Source of the DNA: Clostridium sp. 1001271st1 H5
GTDB taxonomy: Bacteria > Bacillota > Clostridia > Lachnospirales > Lachnospiraceae
NCBI RefSeq assembly: GCF_005845215.1
Contig: NZ_SPHO01000002.1
Span: 1-64,000, forward strand
Length of the DNA stretch: 64,000 nucleotides
Direction of reading: 5' to 3'
Shown: in pieces, positions 52,719-61,590 of the stretch
Position numbering within the stretch: the first letter of the stretch is position 1
How the letters are laid out: the number at the start of each line of letters is the position of its first letter
Notes under the pieces: generated by a model
Database searches by the model: none
What the model saw: only the letters and a program-made list of their open reading frames with translations
What the model was told of the DNA's origin: nothing
Program-made: the position numbers and the translations under genes

Positions 52719-54013
52719 TGGATGCAAATAGCATGGCAATTCTGGTTTTGCTGGGGAGTTTCTTCCTGATGGTATTTTTACGTTTCCCCATCGCCTATGC
52801 GGTGGCGCTTTCATCTGTGTTTTGTCTTCTGTTTCAGGGACACAATCTGACCACCATCTGCCAGCAGATGGTAAAGGGCATCAGTTCCTTCAGCCTGATG
52901 GCGGTTCCGTTCTTCATCACCATGGGATGCCTGATGGGTTCCGGCGGTATTTCTGAAAAGCTGATTGCACTGGCCAATGCGTGTGTTGGCTGGATGCGGG
53001 GCGGCATGGCAATGGTTAATATCGTTGCATCCTATTTCTTCGGCGGTATTTCCGGTTCCGCATCCGCGGATACGGCTTCCCTTGGTTCCATTCTGATTCC
53101 CATGATGGTTGACCAGGGATATGACGACGATTTCTCAACAGCAGTAACCATCACCTCATCCTGTGAGGGACTTCTGGTGCCTCCCAGCCACAACATGGTA
53201 ATCTATGCCACCACAGCAGGCGGTATCTCCGTGGGAAGCCTTTTCCTGGCAGGATATATTCCGGGAGCGCTGCTGGCTGTAACGCTGATGATAGGTTCCT
53301 ATATCATTTCCGTTAAGCGCAATTACCCCAAGGGCGACAAGTTCAGCATCATCAATCTGATTAAGCAGCTGAGCGTTTCCTTCTGGGCGCTGGCAGCCGT
53401 ACTGATAGTTGTGTTCGGCGTTGTAGGCGGCGTGTTTACAGCCACAGAGTCTGCAGCCGTTGCTGTTATCTACAGCCTGATAGTCAGCGTGTTCATTTAC
53501 AAGGGACTGGACTGGAAGGGAGTATGGAGAGTATTGGGAGACAGCGTGGACACCCTGTCCATCGTCATGATTCTGATTGCCACATCCAATATTTTCGGAT
53601 TCTGTCTGACCCAGCTGCATGTGCCTGTTCTGGCTGCCAGCGCAATTACAGGCATGACCAATAACCCCATTCTTCTGGCCCTGCTGCTGAACCTGATTCT
53701 TCTGGTGCTGGGATGTATCATGGATATGGCGCCAATCATTCTGATTGCAACGCCCATTCTGCTTCCCATTGCAACATCCATTGGTCTGGACCCGATTCAG
53801 TTTGGTATCATGGTAGTGCTCAACTGCGGTATCGGACTTCTGACACCTCCTGTTGGAGCTGTTCTGTTCATTGGCTCTGCGGTTTCCAAGGTGCCCATGG
53901 AACGGGTGGTCAAGGCTACACTGCCATTCTACCTGTGTATGATTATAACCCTGTTGCTGATTACCTTTATTCCGGCTGTCAGCTTGTGGCTGCCATCCGT
54001 ACTGGCTCATTGA
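52718..54013 (+). CDS. TRAP transporter large permease (DctM)
   Basis: The 431-residue membrane protein has about 12 helices and DctM motifs: FPIAYAVALSS, GGISGSASADTASLGSILIP, LLVPPSHNMVIYA, GVFTATESAAVAVIYS and LLTPPVGAVLF. It carries the substrate delivered by the DctP lipoprotein across the membrane. It is the last gene of the TRAP operon and has a hairpin 45 bases after the stop. Confidence 0.95.
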   Translation: MDANSMAILVLLGSFFLMVFLRFPIAYAVALSSVFCLLFQGHNLTTICQQMVKGISSFSLMAVPFFITMGCLMGSGGISEKLIALANACVGWMRGGMAMVNIVASYFFGGISGSASADTASLGSILIPMMVDQGYDDDFSTAVTITSSCEGLLVPPSHNMVIYATTAGGISVGSLFLAGYIPGALLAVTLMIGSYIISVKRNYPKGDKFSIINLIKQLSVSFWALAAVLIVVFGVVGGVFTATESAAVAVIYSLIVSVFIYKGLDWKGVWRVLGDSVDTLSIVMILIATSNIFGFCLTQLHVPVLAASAITGMTNNPILLALLLNLILLVLGCIMDMAPIILIATPILLPIATSIGLDPIQFGIMVVLNCGIGLLTPPVGAVLFIGSAVSKVPMERVVKATLPFYLCMIITLLLITFIPAVSLWLPSVLAH

Positions 54014-54057
54014 TGAATGGATACGGGAAAATGGTTTATCATGTATAATGAAATTTC

Positions 54058-54085
54058 AGAGTGGCGGCCCTGTCGCCACTCTGTT
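54058..54085 (+). terminator. Hairpin after the TRAP operon
   Basis: AGAGTGGCG (54058-54066) pairs with CGCCACTCT (54074-54082) around a seven-base loop; GTT follows. The U-tract is short. Confidence 0.6.
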
Positions 54086-54118
54086 AGGATTCAGAACATC
54101 CGTACAAGGAGCATATGA

Positions 54119-54604
54119 ATGAGATACAGATACACATACAGGACAACGGCGTGGGATTTATGGCAGCTTTCCATGTATTATATTTACGGTTCCATGGCAG
54201 GACTTTGCAATATCATATTTACAGCGGCTGTTTTTGTTCTGGGATTCTCCAAATGGGACCAGGCCCATGGATTCGTGAGGTGCCTCATTGTGCTGGGATG
54301 CTGTCTTTTTACAATCATCCAGCCGCTGATAATATACGCCAAGGCAAAAAAACAGGCGGCGGGCATCACACGGGATACCCAGGTTTCCATTGGTGACAGC
54401 GGGCTTTACATCCAGGTGGGAGATGACACATCAGAATTGCAGTGGAAGTCGGTCAAACGTATATCCAGGAAGCCCACCATGATTATTATATTCTGTGACA
54501 CCACCCATGGATTTGTTTTTACAAACCGTGTGCTTGGAAATGAGAAAGAAGATTTTTACCGCTATGTGGTTTCTAAGATGGAAGTCAGGACAGGAACCAA
54601 GTAA
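54119..54604 (+). CDS. YcxB-like membrane protein
   Basis: The 161-residue protein has two membrane helices (about 26-46 and 56-76) and a C-terminal soluble part with a YcxB-like pattern (SIGDSGLYIQVGDDTSELQW, then TMIIIFCDTTHGFVFTNRVL). Such proteins are widespread in Firmicutes and have no known role. It lies between the TRAP operon and an orphan TRAP binding protein. AAGGAGCATATGAATG gives its ribosome binding site. Confidence 0.7.
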   Translation: MRYRYTYRTTAWDLWQLSMYYIYGSMAGLCNIIFTAAVFVLGFSKWDQAHGFVRCLIVLGCCLFTIIQPLIIYAKAKKQAAGITRDTQVSIGDSGLYIQVGDDTSELQWKSVKRISRKPTMIIIFCDTTHGFVFTNRVLGNEKEDFYRYVVSKMEVRTGTK

Positions 54605-54678
54605 AGGTGTAAACAAAGGCCCGCCTTGACCGGGCCCGGCAACTGGGGTATGATATATCCGAAGGGAGGGACGGCTGC

Positions 54679-55698
54679 TTGAGAAAAAATGTAATTTACC
54701 TGATGGCCTGTGCGGCTGTCATGATTCTGGCTGCATCCTGTGCAGGCAACAGTAAGGAAGGTACGGGGCAGAAGACGGTTCCGGAGTTCGTCCTGACATA
54801 TGCTGAGAATCAGGCCGAGGATTATCCCACCACCCAGGGAGCGTATAAATTTGCGGAGCTGGTATATGAGAGGACCGGCGGCAGGGTTGAGATACAGGTC
54901 AATGCCGGCGGCATTCTTGGAGATGAAAAGACGGTCATTGAACAGCTGCAGTTCGGCGGGGTGGATTTTGCCAGGGTATCCCTGTCCCCTCTGGCTGGGT
55001 TTGTTCCCAAGCTGAATGTGCTTCAGATGCCCTACCTGTATACGGGGCGGGAACACATGTGGAAGGTTCTGGAAGGGCCTATTGGCATGGATTTCATGAA
55101 TTCCTTCGGCGGTTCCAGTCTGGTGCCGCTGTCCTGGTATGATGCCGGCGCCCGCAGCTTTTACAGTACGTCCAGGCCTATTGAGTCCCTGGACGATATG
55201 AAGGGACTTAAAATCAGGGTCCAGGAATCTGCTCTGATGATGGATACCATTGAGGCTCTGGGAGCAACGCCGGTACCCATGGCCTTTGGGGAGGTTTATT
55301 CAGGACTGCAGACAGGCGAGATAGACGGTGCCGAGAATAACTGGCCTTCTTATGAATCCACACGGCATTATGAGGTGGCCAAATATTTTACCCTGGATGA
55401 GCACACCAGGGTTCCGGAGCTTCAGCTGGCAGCCCAGTCCACCTGGGATAAGCTGCCAGAGGATTACAGGAGCATCATTCGCAGCTGTGCCCAGGAATCA
55501 GCCCTGTATGAGCGTAAACTGTGGGCTGAGCGTGAGAAAACCTCGGAAGAAAGGGTCAGGAAAGCGGGGTGCGTGGTGACGGAGCTGGATGCCCGGGAAA
55601 AAGAACGGTTCCAGGAAGCCGCTGCTCCTATGTATGAAAAGTACTGTTCTGAATATGTGGATATCATTGATGATATTATGGATGCAGGAAGACAGTGA
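54679..55698 (+). CDS. Orphan TRAP substrate-binding lipoprotein
   Basis: A TTG start at 54679 after GAAGGGAGGG gives a lipoprotein signal ending LAASC. The 339-residue protein is a DctP-type binding protein: YKFAELVYERTGGRVEIQV, MKGLKIRVQES with the carboxylate-binding Arg, and SGLQTGEIDGAEN. It shares the fold with the binding protein at 51000 but is clearly distinct, so this is not a recent duplication. There is no second permease pair, so it may share the neighbouring DctQM or deliver a signal to the adjacent sensor kinase (inference). Confidence 0.88.
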   Translation: MRKNVIYLMACAAVMILAASCAGNSKEGTGQKTVPEFVLTYAENQAEDYPTTQGAYKFAELVYERTGGRVEIQVNAGGILGDEKTVIEQLQFGGVDFARVSLSPLAGFVPKLNVLQMPYLYTGREHMWKVLEGPIGMDFMNSFGGSSLVPLSWYDAGARSFYSTSRPIESLDDMKGLKIRVQESALMMDTIEALGATPVPMAFGEVYSGLQTGEIDGAENNWPSYESTRHYEVAKYFTLDEHTRVPELQLAAQSTWDKLPEDYRSIIRSCAQESALYERKLWAEREKTSEERVRKAGCVVTELDAREKERFQEAAAPMYEKYCSEYVDIIDDIMDAGRQ

Positions 55699-55754
55699 CA
55701 GGATTTGGATTCAATTATTATAACCGTGTAATCGGATATGTATGAATAATAAGA

Positions 55755-55793
55755 CCATGGTTCCAATCAAGGGAGCCATGGCCTTTGGTTTTA
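55755..55793. terminator. Hairpin between convergent genes
   Basis: CCATGGTTCC (55755-55764) pairs with GGAGCCATGG (55772-55781), one G-U. CCTTTGGTTTT follows on the plus strand. It may stop both the TRAP binding-protein gene and the convergent repeat-protein gene. Confidence 0.55.
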
Positions 55794-55826
55794 ATACGGA
55801 TATTTATATAAATATTCAGAAACGTT

Positions 55827-56981
55827 TCAGCCCAGGGGGACAATGGTGATGTTATCATCCGAGCCGGCGTCCGGTGACGGGGCCTGGGAGGCCTGGGTAG
55901 GAGATGGTGTCTGCTGTCCGGGAGAAGACGGGGCGGCAGAAGTTGGAGCGGCAGTTGTGGCTGCAGTGGTTTCAGCGGCCTTGGTGGTTTCAGCGGCCTT
56001 GGTGGTTTCCTTGGCTTTCGTGGTTTCCTTGGCCTTAGTGGTTTCCTTGGCCTTAGTGGTTTCCTTGGCTTTGGTGGATTCCTTGGCCTTGGTGGATTCC
56101 TTGGCTTTGGTGGATTCCTTGGCCTTGGTGGTTTCCTTGGCTTTCGTGGTTTCCTTGGCTTTGGTGGATTCCTTAGCCTTAGTGGTTTCCTTAGCCGTGC
56201 CGGAGCCGCTGGAACTGCTGCCGTTGGTGCCGTTGGTGCCGTCCGAGGGGAATTCTGTGTCCCGGCTGCTCAGGTCTACCCCTTCCTTTATGGTGGTGTA
56301 GGAGCCCTTTATGGTATTGCCCGCGTAATCCTCAACATATACCACAAGGGTTTTTGTGTCCATGGGGAAGGTGATTTCTCCGGTTTCTTTATTGATGTGG
56401 GTGGGTTTGACTGTTTTTTCATCCTCATCCGTAGCATAGACTGCGTCAAAGTTAATACCTGACTGGCTGTCTTCTGCCGTTATGGTAAGGATGCCATTTT
56501 CCATCACATATTCTTCCTGGATTGAGGGGGCCATATCGTCCAGGGCCGCAATGGTGTCGGACAGCCTGGCAGCCATTCCGTTCCAGCCCTTTACATATAT
56601 CTGGAGGGTTCCGTTGTTGGTCAGGGTAGCGGTGTAAACCCCCTTTTCCTTTTCCAGCTCAAGAGGCTGGGATTCCATGGTGACACTCATCTCACGTACA
56701 GGGAGAAGGGAGCGTATGCGGATGGATATATCCACAGTGCGGTAATCCTTGGTATCAGATGCATCATACTCTATCTTGGGTGTGGAGGTGGCCAGAATGA
56801 ATATGACCAGATTGAGCAATAGGAAGGGAAGTATGTAGAATACCAGGGTATGCAGTTTTCGGTTGTCGTTCCATGAACGCTTATTATAGGTGTTGCGTTT
56901 GCTGCTCCTGCCGCGGTTGCCGCCGTAAGAACCGGAAGAGCGTTCGCTGCGGGGAGCCGAATATGATGAATGACGGTCCAT
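55827..56981 (-). CDS. Membrane protein with bacterial Ig-like region and Lys/Thr repeat tail
   Basis: The 384-residue protein has a Ser/Arg/Asn-rich cytoplasmic N-terminus (1-42), one membrane helix (about 45-65), a beta-rich extracellular region (about 85-235) with features of bacterial adhesin-like domains (AGNTIKGSYT), a Gly/Ser linker, thirteen 6-residue AKETTK-type repeats, and a Pro/Ser/Thr/Ala-rich end. The long low-complexity tail could reach across or bind the wall. I do not recognise a family. An excellent AAGGAGG precedes the ATG. It diverges from the HD-hydrolase gene. Confidence 0.75.
   Translation of the reverse strand: MDRHSSYSAPRSERSSGSYGGNRGRSSKRNTYNKRSWNDNRKLHTLVFYILPFLLLNLVIFILATSTPKIEYDASDTKDYRTVDISIRIRSLLPVREMSVTMESQPLELEKEKGVYTATLTNNGTLQIYVKGWNGMAARLSDTIAALDDMAPSIQEEYVMENGILTITAEDSQSGINFDAVYATDEDEKTVKPTHINKETGEITFPMDTKTLVVYVEDYAGNTIKGSYTTIKEGVDLSSRDTEFPSDGTNGTNGSSSSGSGTAKETTKAKESTKAKETTKAKETTKAKESTKAKESTKAKESTKAKETTKAKETTKAKETTKAKETTKAAETTKAAETTAATTAAPTSAAPSSPGQQTPSPTQASQAPSPDAGSDDNITIVPLG
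55962..56195 (-). repeat. Thirteen in-frame 18-base tandem repeats
   Basis: Read on the minus strand, thirteen 18-base units encode AKETTK or AKESTK, the last two AAETTK and AAETTA. The unit is frame-neutral, so copy number can vary between strains. Confidence 0.95.
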
Positions 56982-57087
56982 TAATTATCCTCCTTAAGTA
57001 ATACGGAAAAAATACTTCTATAGCATATCAGAAATTTTCTTTTCTTACAAGTTTAACTTGGAAAATGGCAAAGATTCCACAATACCC

Positions 57088-57116
57088 TTCAAAATGCCGG
57101 ACGAATATGTTATGAT
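57088..57116 (+). promoter_or_regulatory. Probable promoter of the HD hydrolase/deacetylase pair
   Basis: TTCAAA (57088-57093) and TATGAT (57111-57116) are 17 bases apart, 75 bases before the start codon. Both hexamers match consensus at four or five of six positions. Confidence 0.5.
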
Positions 57117-57191
57117 AGGTATGATTCCTGACATCAAAGGGAGAGGTACATAAGGAATATAAATTGTGCTATCACAGAAGGAGTAAAACCT

Positions 57192-57770
57192 ATGATTGGA
57201 GAAGCAGCTGCATTTGCAGATAAAGCCCACAAGGGAGCTTTCAGAAAGGGCACGATGATTCCGTATATCACGCATCCAATGGAGACGGCAGTGATTGTGT
57301 CCGCTTTTACGGATGATGAGGAAATCATTGCGGCGGCCCTGCTCCATGATGTCATGGAAGATGCAGGAGTTACCAGGGAAGAACTTGAGGAGGCATTTGG
57401 TCCCAGGGTGGCAGAGCTGGTAGTGGATGAGAGCGAGGATAAAAGCCGCAGCTGGCAGGAGCGCAAGACCCGTACGGTCATGCATCTCTGTACGGCTTCC
57501 AGGGAGATTAAGATACTGGCGCTGGGGGACAAGCTCAGCAATATGCGCTGTACAGCCAGGGATTATCTGGTGGTGGGCGATGCCATATGGCAGCGGTTCA
57601 ACGAGAAAGATAAAAAGAAGCATGCCCGGTATTACTGGGGGATAGCCCATGCTTTGAAGGATTTGGAGGACCACCTGTATTTTAAGGAATATGTGATGTT
57701 ATGCAGGACTGTGTTCGGTGAGGATGTCATTTCCTCAAATAAAGACATGATACAAGGAGAATGTGAATGA
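57192..57770 (+). CDS. HD-domain phosphohydrolase, putative small alarmone hydrolase
   Basis: The 192-residue protein is a stand-alone RelA/SpoT-type HD domain: the first His in THPMETA, the pair LLHDVMED (His-Asp plus the ED motif), and the last Asp in LGDKLSNMR. With no synthetase domain it resembles MESH1-type hydrolases that remove pyrophosphate from ppGpp, needing Mn2+. A different nucleotide substrate is possible. AGAAGGAG precedes the ATG. Its stop overlaps the start of the polysaccharide deacetylase gene by four bases. Confidence 0.83.
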   Translation: MIGEAAAFADKAHKGAFRKGTMIPYITHPMETAVIVSAFTDDEEIIAAALLHDVMEDAGVTREELEEAFGPRVAELVVDESEDKSRSWQERKTRTVMHLCTASREIKILALGDKLSNMRCTARDYLVVGDAIWQRFNEKDKKKHARYYWGIAHALKDLEDHLYFKEYVMLCRTVFGEDVISSNKDMIQGECE

Positions 57771-59152
57771 TTAGACGTGGGAAAAAGCGGAAGATTCTGG
57801 CTGCTGTTCTGGCAGCCGGAATTGTTTTAAGTATGCAGGGAATGACGGCATTGGCCGGCAGCACAGGGGTGGGCGCAGCAAAATCCGCCCAGACCGGGCC
57901 GGGGGCGGCGTCCCTTACAGAGGACCAGTCAGACCAGACCGGAGGCCAGGAGACAGCGGGCCAGGACCAGACACCCCAGCCGGAGGGACAGGGGGCAGCG
58001 GGCCAGGACCAGACACCCCAGCCGGAGGGACAGCCCGCAGCCAGCCAGGACCAGGCGGCACAGCCAGCGCAGGGCCAGGAATCCCTGGAGGTAAACTACA
58101 GTGCCTTTATATTGCAGCAGGGATGGAGCGCAGCCACAGCTGATAACAATAATTGTTCGGCGCCGGTCAACACATGGCTTACAGCTATAAGGGCTAATCT
58201 GATTAACATTCCGGCCGGTACACAGGTAGGAATACGCTATCAGGTGAATCTGAGCGGTTCCGGCTGGCTCCCATGGGCGGAGGACGGAGCGGAAACAGGC
58301 GGTACAGAAGGCGTTATGCCCCTGGAGTCCGTACGCATGGAACTGACCGGCAGCGGAGCAGCCGCATATGATTTATATTACAAGGTACTCCAAAACGGTT
58401 CCTGGACGGACTGGGCAGCCAACGGTGCGGCAGCCGGACAGGAGGGGGCCGGCCTCAGGGTGGACGGCATACGGGCTTCCATCACGGCAAAGGGGGCGGG
58501 AGTTCCTGCGGACCTGGCTGCATCCCATGGAATTGACCCATCCAGGCCCATGATTGCACTTACATTTGACGACGGACCTAAGACATCCGTGACCAGCCGG
58601 ATACTGGACAGCCTGCAGGCCAATGGCGGAAGGGCTACCTTCTTCATGCTGGGCTCCAATGTTAATGCCAATGCAGGCGTTATCAGGAGAATGGTGGACC
58701 AGGGCTGTGAGGTTGCAAACCACACTCATGACCATAAGTATCTGACTAAAATCGGAGCAGACGGAATCGTAAGCCAGGTTGGCTCCACCAACCAGAAGAT
58801 TCAGGCTGTCTGCGGCGTATCACCTGTCCTTATGCGCCCGCCGGGCGGGTATATTGATGCGGCATCCCTTAATGTGCTGGGGTCCATGGGCATGCCGGCC
58901 ATCATGTGGTCCATTGATACCAGGGACTGGCAGCACAGGAACGCGCAGAGGACCATTGACACGGTGCTGAGCCAGGTAAAGGACGGGGACGTCATACTGA
59001 TGCATGATATCTACAGCACCACAGCGGATGCAGCGGTTGTGCTGATTCCGGAGCTGACAGCGCGGGGATATCAGCTGGTGACGGTCAGCGAGCTTGCAGC
59101 CTACAGGGGAGGAATCGCACCCGGCCATAAGTACAGCCAGTTCAGACCATGA
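57767..59152 (+). CDS. Secreted polysaccharide deacetylase with ChW repeats
   Basis: The 461-residue precursor has a signal peptide (cleavage near ALAGS, about residue 30), a Gln/Pro/Gly-rich linker with near-identical QDQTPQPEGQ units (about 60-105), three ChW-type repeats (about 115-245; for example GWLPWAEDGAETGGTEG and SWTDWAANGAAAGQEGAG), and a CE4 deacetylase domain (about 260-450). Motifs TFDDGP, NHTHDH, RPPGGYID and LMHDIY give the catalytic Asp, metal His pair and His. ChW repeats are clostridial surface-attachment modules. It probably deacetylates peptidoglycan or another wall glycan. Co-translated with the HD hydrolase. Confidence 0.92.
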   Translation: MIRRGKKRKILAAVLAAGIVLSMQGMTALAGSTGVGAAKSAQTGPGAASLTEDQSDQTGGQETAGQDQTPQPEGQGAAGQDQTPQPEGQPAASQDQAAQPAQGQESLEVNYSAFILQQGWSAATADNNNCSAPVNTWLTAIRANLINIPAGTQVGIRYQVNLSGSGWLPWAEDGAETGGTEGVMPLESVRMELTGSGAAAYDLYYKVLQNGSWTDWAANGAAAGQEGAGLRVDGIRASITAKGAGVPADLAASHGIDPSRPMIALTFDDGPKTSVTSRILDSLQANGGRATFFMLGSNVNANAGVIRRMVDQGCEVANHTHDHKYLTKIGADGIVSQVGSTNQKIQAVCGVSPVLMRPPGGYIDAASLNVLGSMGMPAIMWSIDTRDWQHRNAQRTIDTVLSQVKDGDVILMHDIYSTTADAAVVLIPELTARGYQLVTVSELAAYRGGIAPGHKYSQFRP

Positions 59153-59184
59153 TTCAGCTGACGATGCATTGACAGATAAGTTTG

Positions 59185-59225
59185 AGACGGTATCCCTTCT
59201 TAAGTAAAAGGGATGCCGTCTTTTT
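59185..59225 (+). terminator. Terminator after the deacetylase gene
   Basis: AGACGGTATCCCTT (59185-59198) pairs with AAGGGATGCCGTCT (59208-59221), one mismatch, followed by TTTTT. Confidence 0.85.
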
Positions 59226-59304
59226 ATCCGGCTGCAGTGGTGTAGGCACGGGGCCGATTAGGGGTGAGAGACTTGGCACAGGTGTAATAATATCGGAAAT
59301 GCCC

Positions 59305-59333
59305 TTGATTCTTATCTTAAGGTTATGTATAAT
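59305..59333 (+). promoter_or_regulatory. Promoter in the 364-base gap before the hypothetical membrane protein
   Basis: TTGATT (59305-59310) and a consensus TATAAT (59328-59333) are 17 bases apart. Transcription would start near 59340, leaving about 177 bases of leader before ATG 59517. Confidence 0.65.
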
Positions 59334-59339
59334 AAGACC

Positions 59340-59440
59340 ACAGATTGTTTTCTTCAGACATCTGGCTGTGCACCGCACAGAGACGGGGTTTCTTTCTGAA
59401 ACCCGTGATTCCCATTTTAACAGGCAGTTTTAATTGATGC
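59340..59440 (+). ncRNA. Possible structured leader or small RNA
   Basis: Downstream of the promoter three short hairpins can form: CAGAT/ATCTG, a perfect CTGTGC-ACC-GCACAG, and ACGGGGTTTC-TTTCT-GAAACCCGT. After the last comes GATTCCCATTTTAAC, which is not a strong terminator. No small ORF with a good ribosome binding site was seen. It may be a 5' leader of the next gene or a small RNA; no known RNA family was recognised. Confidence 0.3.
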
Positions 59441-59516
59441 ACCTTGACATATTTATATGATTTGTATTCTGTTCTCCTGCAGTTTGTAAAATGGCGGATA
59501 GCCGGGAGGAATGCTT

Positions 59517-60539
59517 ATGACAGACAGATGGAATGGATTACCGTTTAGCAGACGGATAGGTATAAGGGGAAAAGCAGGCAGGACCGTGTTGGCAGTGACG
59601 GCAATGACGGCAGCTGTTTTCTGGCAGGCAGACAGTGTACGGGCCATGCCGTCACAGAAGCCGGCGGCAGGGGGCCATTATGGTGCAGAACTTCGGATTA
59701 CCAGAACAGCGGAGACAGCTGAAGACGGAGAAATCCAAAAACCGCCTGAACGGTATTGGGACGGAGATGGAAAGGAGTACCTGCTGGATTACTGGGAGAC
59801 AGTAACGGTTCCGGGACAGTATGTCAGCCGGAGTATGGAACGGAAGATAGTATATAATGGCGTGGAAGGGGCGGAAGGAATTCCTGTGTCCATTTTCCTG
59901 GAAGAGGATGTATCGGGAAGTCCGGCAGAGGGAACCCTTTTTCTGAGGGAAAGCCGGATTATAGGGGAGGAATGGCAGGAGGGCTTCCTGGCGCCTGTCA
60001 CCTTCCACGCCTATGGGGCAGACGAATACCATGGGGGTTCCCTGGTTATACCAGGGGATGCGGTCCTGGAGACCTGCGTGTCCATGGGAGGGCAGCTGCT
60101 GGAGTTTATGGACCTGTCCCCGCTGGATTACCGTATTCTTACAGCGGACTGGTCAGGGGAATCCTATGAGGACGAGGCAGGAAGAGTGTGCCGCCAGGCC
60201 ATTGTATCAGGGCAAAAGCTTCTCAGGGATTATGAGGCTGTATACGAGGGGGAAGTCGGCTGGACAGAGCCCGGGTCCCAAGAACTGGAGATGGTGTACA
60301 GGCCGGTGTCCCTGGTTTCCCAGGCAGCGTCACCCGCAGCAGACCATGTACCTGCACCGGAGCCTCAGGATGAGGGCCGGGAAGGAAATCTCTGGTATTG
60401 GGTACGAAGCGGTTTTGTCATAACAGTGGGAGCAGGGCTTTTAGGGATAACCGTGGGTCTGCTGGCCCTTTTGGCAGTGTGGTACAGGCAGAACCGGAGG
60501 GAGCACAGAAGAAGGTGCCTGCCCCGCATAAAAGGTTGA
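59517..60539 (+). CDS. Hypothetical membrane-anchored surface protein
   Basis: ATG 59517 (MTDRWNGLPF) is preferred over 59511 because GGGAGG is correctly spaced. The 340-residue protein has a signal-like hydrophobic segment (about 22-45, ending VRAMP), an extracellular region of about 240 residues with many Glu/Gly and short beta-like stretches, a Pro/Ala/Glu linker, and a C-terminal membrane helix (about 298-323) followed by a short basic tail (RREHRRRCLPR). This is a type I surface layout. I do not recognise a family. It stands alone between terminators and the PNP gene. Confidence 0.65.
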   Translation: MTDRWNGLPFSRRIGIRGKAGRTVLAVTAMTAAVFWQADSVRAMPSQKPAAGGHYGAELRITRTAETAEDGEIQKPPERYWDGDGKEYLLDYWETVTVPGQYVSRSMERKIVYNGVEGAEGIPVSIFLEEDVSGSPAEGTLFLRESRIIGEEWQEGFLAPVTFHAYGADEYHGGSLVIPGDAVLETCVSMGGQLLEFMDLSPLDYRILTADWSGESYEDEAGRVCRQAIVSGQKLLRDYEAVYEGEVGWTEPGSQELEMVYRPVSLVSQAASPAADHVPAPEPQDEGREGNLWYWVRSGFVITVGAGLLGITVGLLALLAVWYRQNRREHRRRCLPRIKG

Positions 60540-60613
60540 GCCATATGGTTCAGGTATGATATACTTCACATAACAAGGGAGGGTTAAGCTCCCGCAAGAA
60601 AAGGAGAACAGAT

Positions 60614-61447
60614 ATGACAAATCCTGTGTATGACAAGCTGAGAAACTGCTATGACAGCATAAAGGCTAAGATTCCATTTGAACCTAAGGTGGCCCTGGTG
60701 CTGGGCTCCGGCCTTGGGGACTACGCAGAGCAGTTGGAAATCCAGGGAACCATTGATTACCGCGATATTGAGGGATTTCCTGTATCCACGGTACCCGGCC
60801 ATAAGGGCAGGTTTGTGTTCGCCTGCATAAATGGGGTTCCGGCAGTGCTGATGCAGGGACGGGTCCATTATTACGAAGGATATCCCATGTCAGATGTGGT
60901 CCTGCCTGTCCGCCTGATGAAGCTTATGGGTGCGAAGGTCCTTTTTCTGACCAATGCGGCAGGCGGTATCAATTATGATTATGGGGCAGGGGATTTCATG
61001 CTCATCAAGGACCAGATATCCTGCTTTGTCCCCTCCCCGCTCATCGGACCAAACCTGGAGGAGCTGGGACCAAGGTTCCCGGATATGAGCCATATATACG
61101 ATGAAGACCTGAGGGATATTATCCGTTCCACGGCTTCCGGGCTTGGAATCAGGATACAGGAGGGAGTCTACGTGCAGCTGACAGGACCTGCCTACGAAAG
61201 CCCGTACGAGGTAAAGATGTGCAGGATACTGGGAGGGGACGCAGTGGGCATGAGCACGGCCTGCGAGGCATTGGCTGCCAATCATATGGGCATGAAGATA
61301 TGCGGTATTTCCTGTATATCCAATCTGGCCTGCGGCATGACAGATGCCCCGCTGTCCCATCAGGAGGTCCAGGAGGCATCGGATAAAATGGCCCCCCTCT
61401 TTAAAAAACTGGTATCCCAGTCCATCGGAAAAATGGGGATTTTTTAA
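60614..61447 (+). CDS. Purine nucleoside phosphorylase
   Basis: The 277-residue enzyme belongs to the trimeric inosine/guanosine phosphorylases: VLGSGLGDYAEQ (phosphate site), VPGHKGRFVF, MQGRVHYYEGYP, TNAAGGIN, and the GPAYESPYEVKM / VGMSTACEA base and ribose sites. It splits inosine, guanosine and their deoxy forms with phosphate into base and ribose-1-phosphate for purine salvage. AAAGGAG precedes the ATG. It is probably a single-gene unit. Usual length is about 270-280, so it is complete. Confidence 0.95.
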   Translation: MTNPVYDKLRNCYDSIKAKIPFEPKVALVLGSGLGDYAEQLEIQGTIDYRDIEGFPVSTVPGHKGRFVFACINGVPAVLMQGRVHYYEGYPMSDVVLPVRLMKLMGAKVLFLTNAAGGINYDYGAGDFMLIKDQISCFVPSPLIGPNLEELGPRFPDMSHIYDEDLRDIIRSTASGLGIRIQEGVYVQLTGPAYESPYEVKMCRILGGDAVGMSTACEALAANHMGMKICGISCISNLACGMTDAPLSHQEVQEASDKMAPLFKKLVSQSIGKMGIF

Positions 61448-61590
61448 ACTTTTATGAAAAATTAAAGAAAAAGACATAGTAAAATAGTGTTTTTCGTAGT
61501 AATATGTATCGTGGACGACGGCAGGGGGAATATGCTGCCAGTCCCGGCATATCTTATGACATAGCATGATTCAGAAAAGAGGAGATTATT

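Noticed and set aside
55962..56195. Regular 18-base units look like a minisatellite or array.
   Set aside because: They are an in-frame coding repeat of a membrane protein with no spacers.
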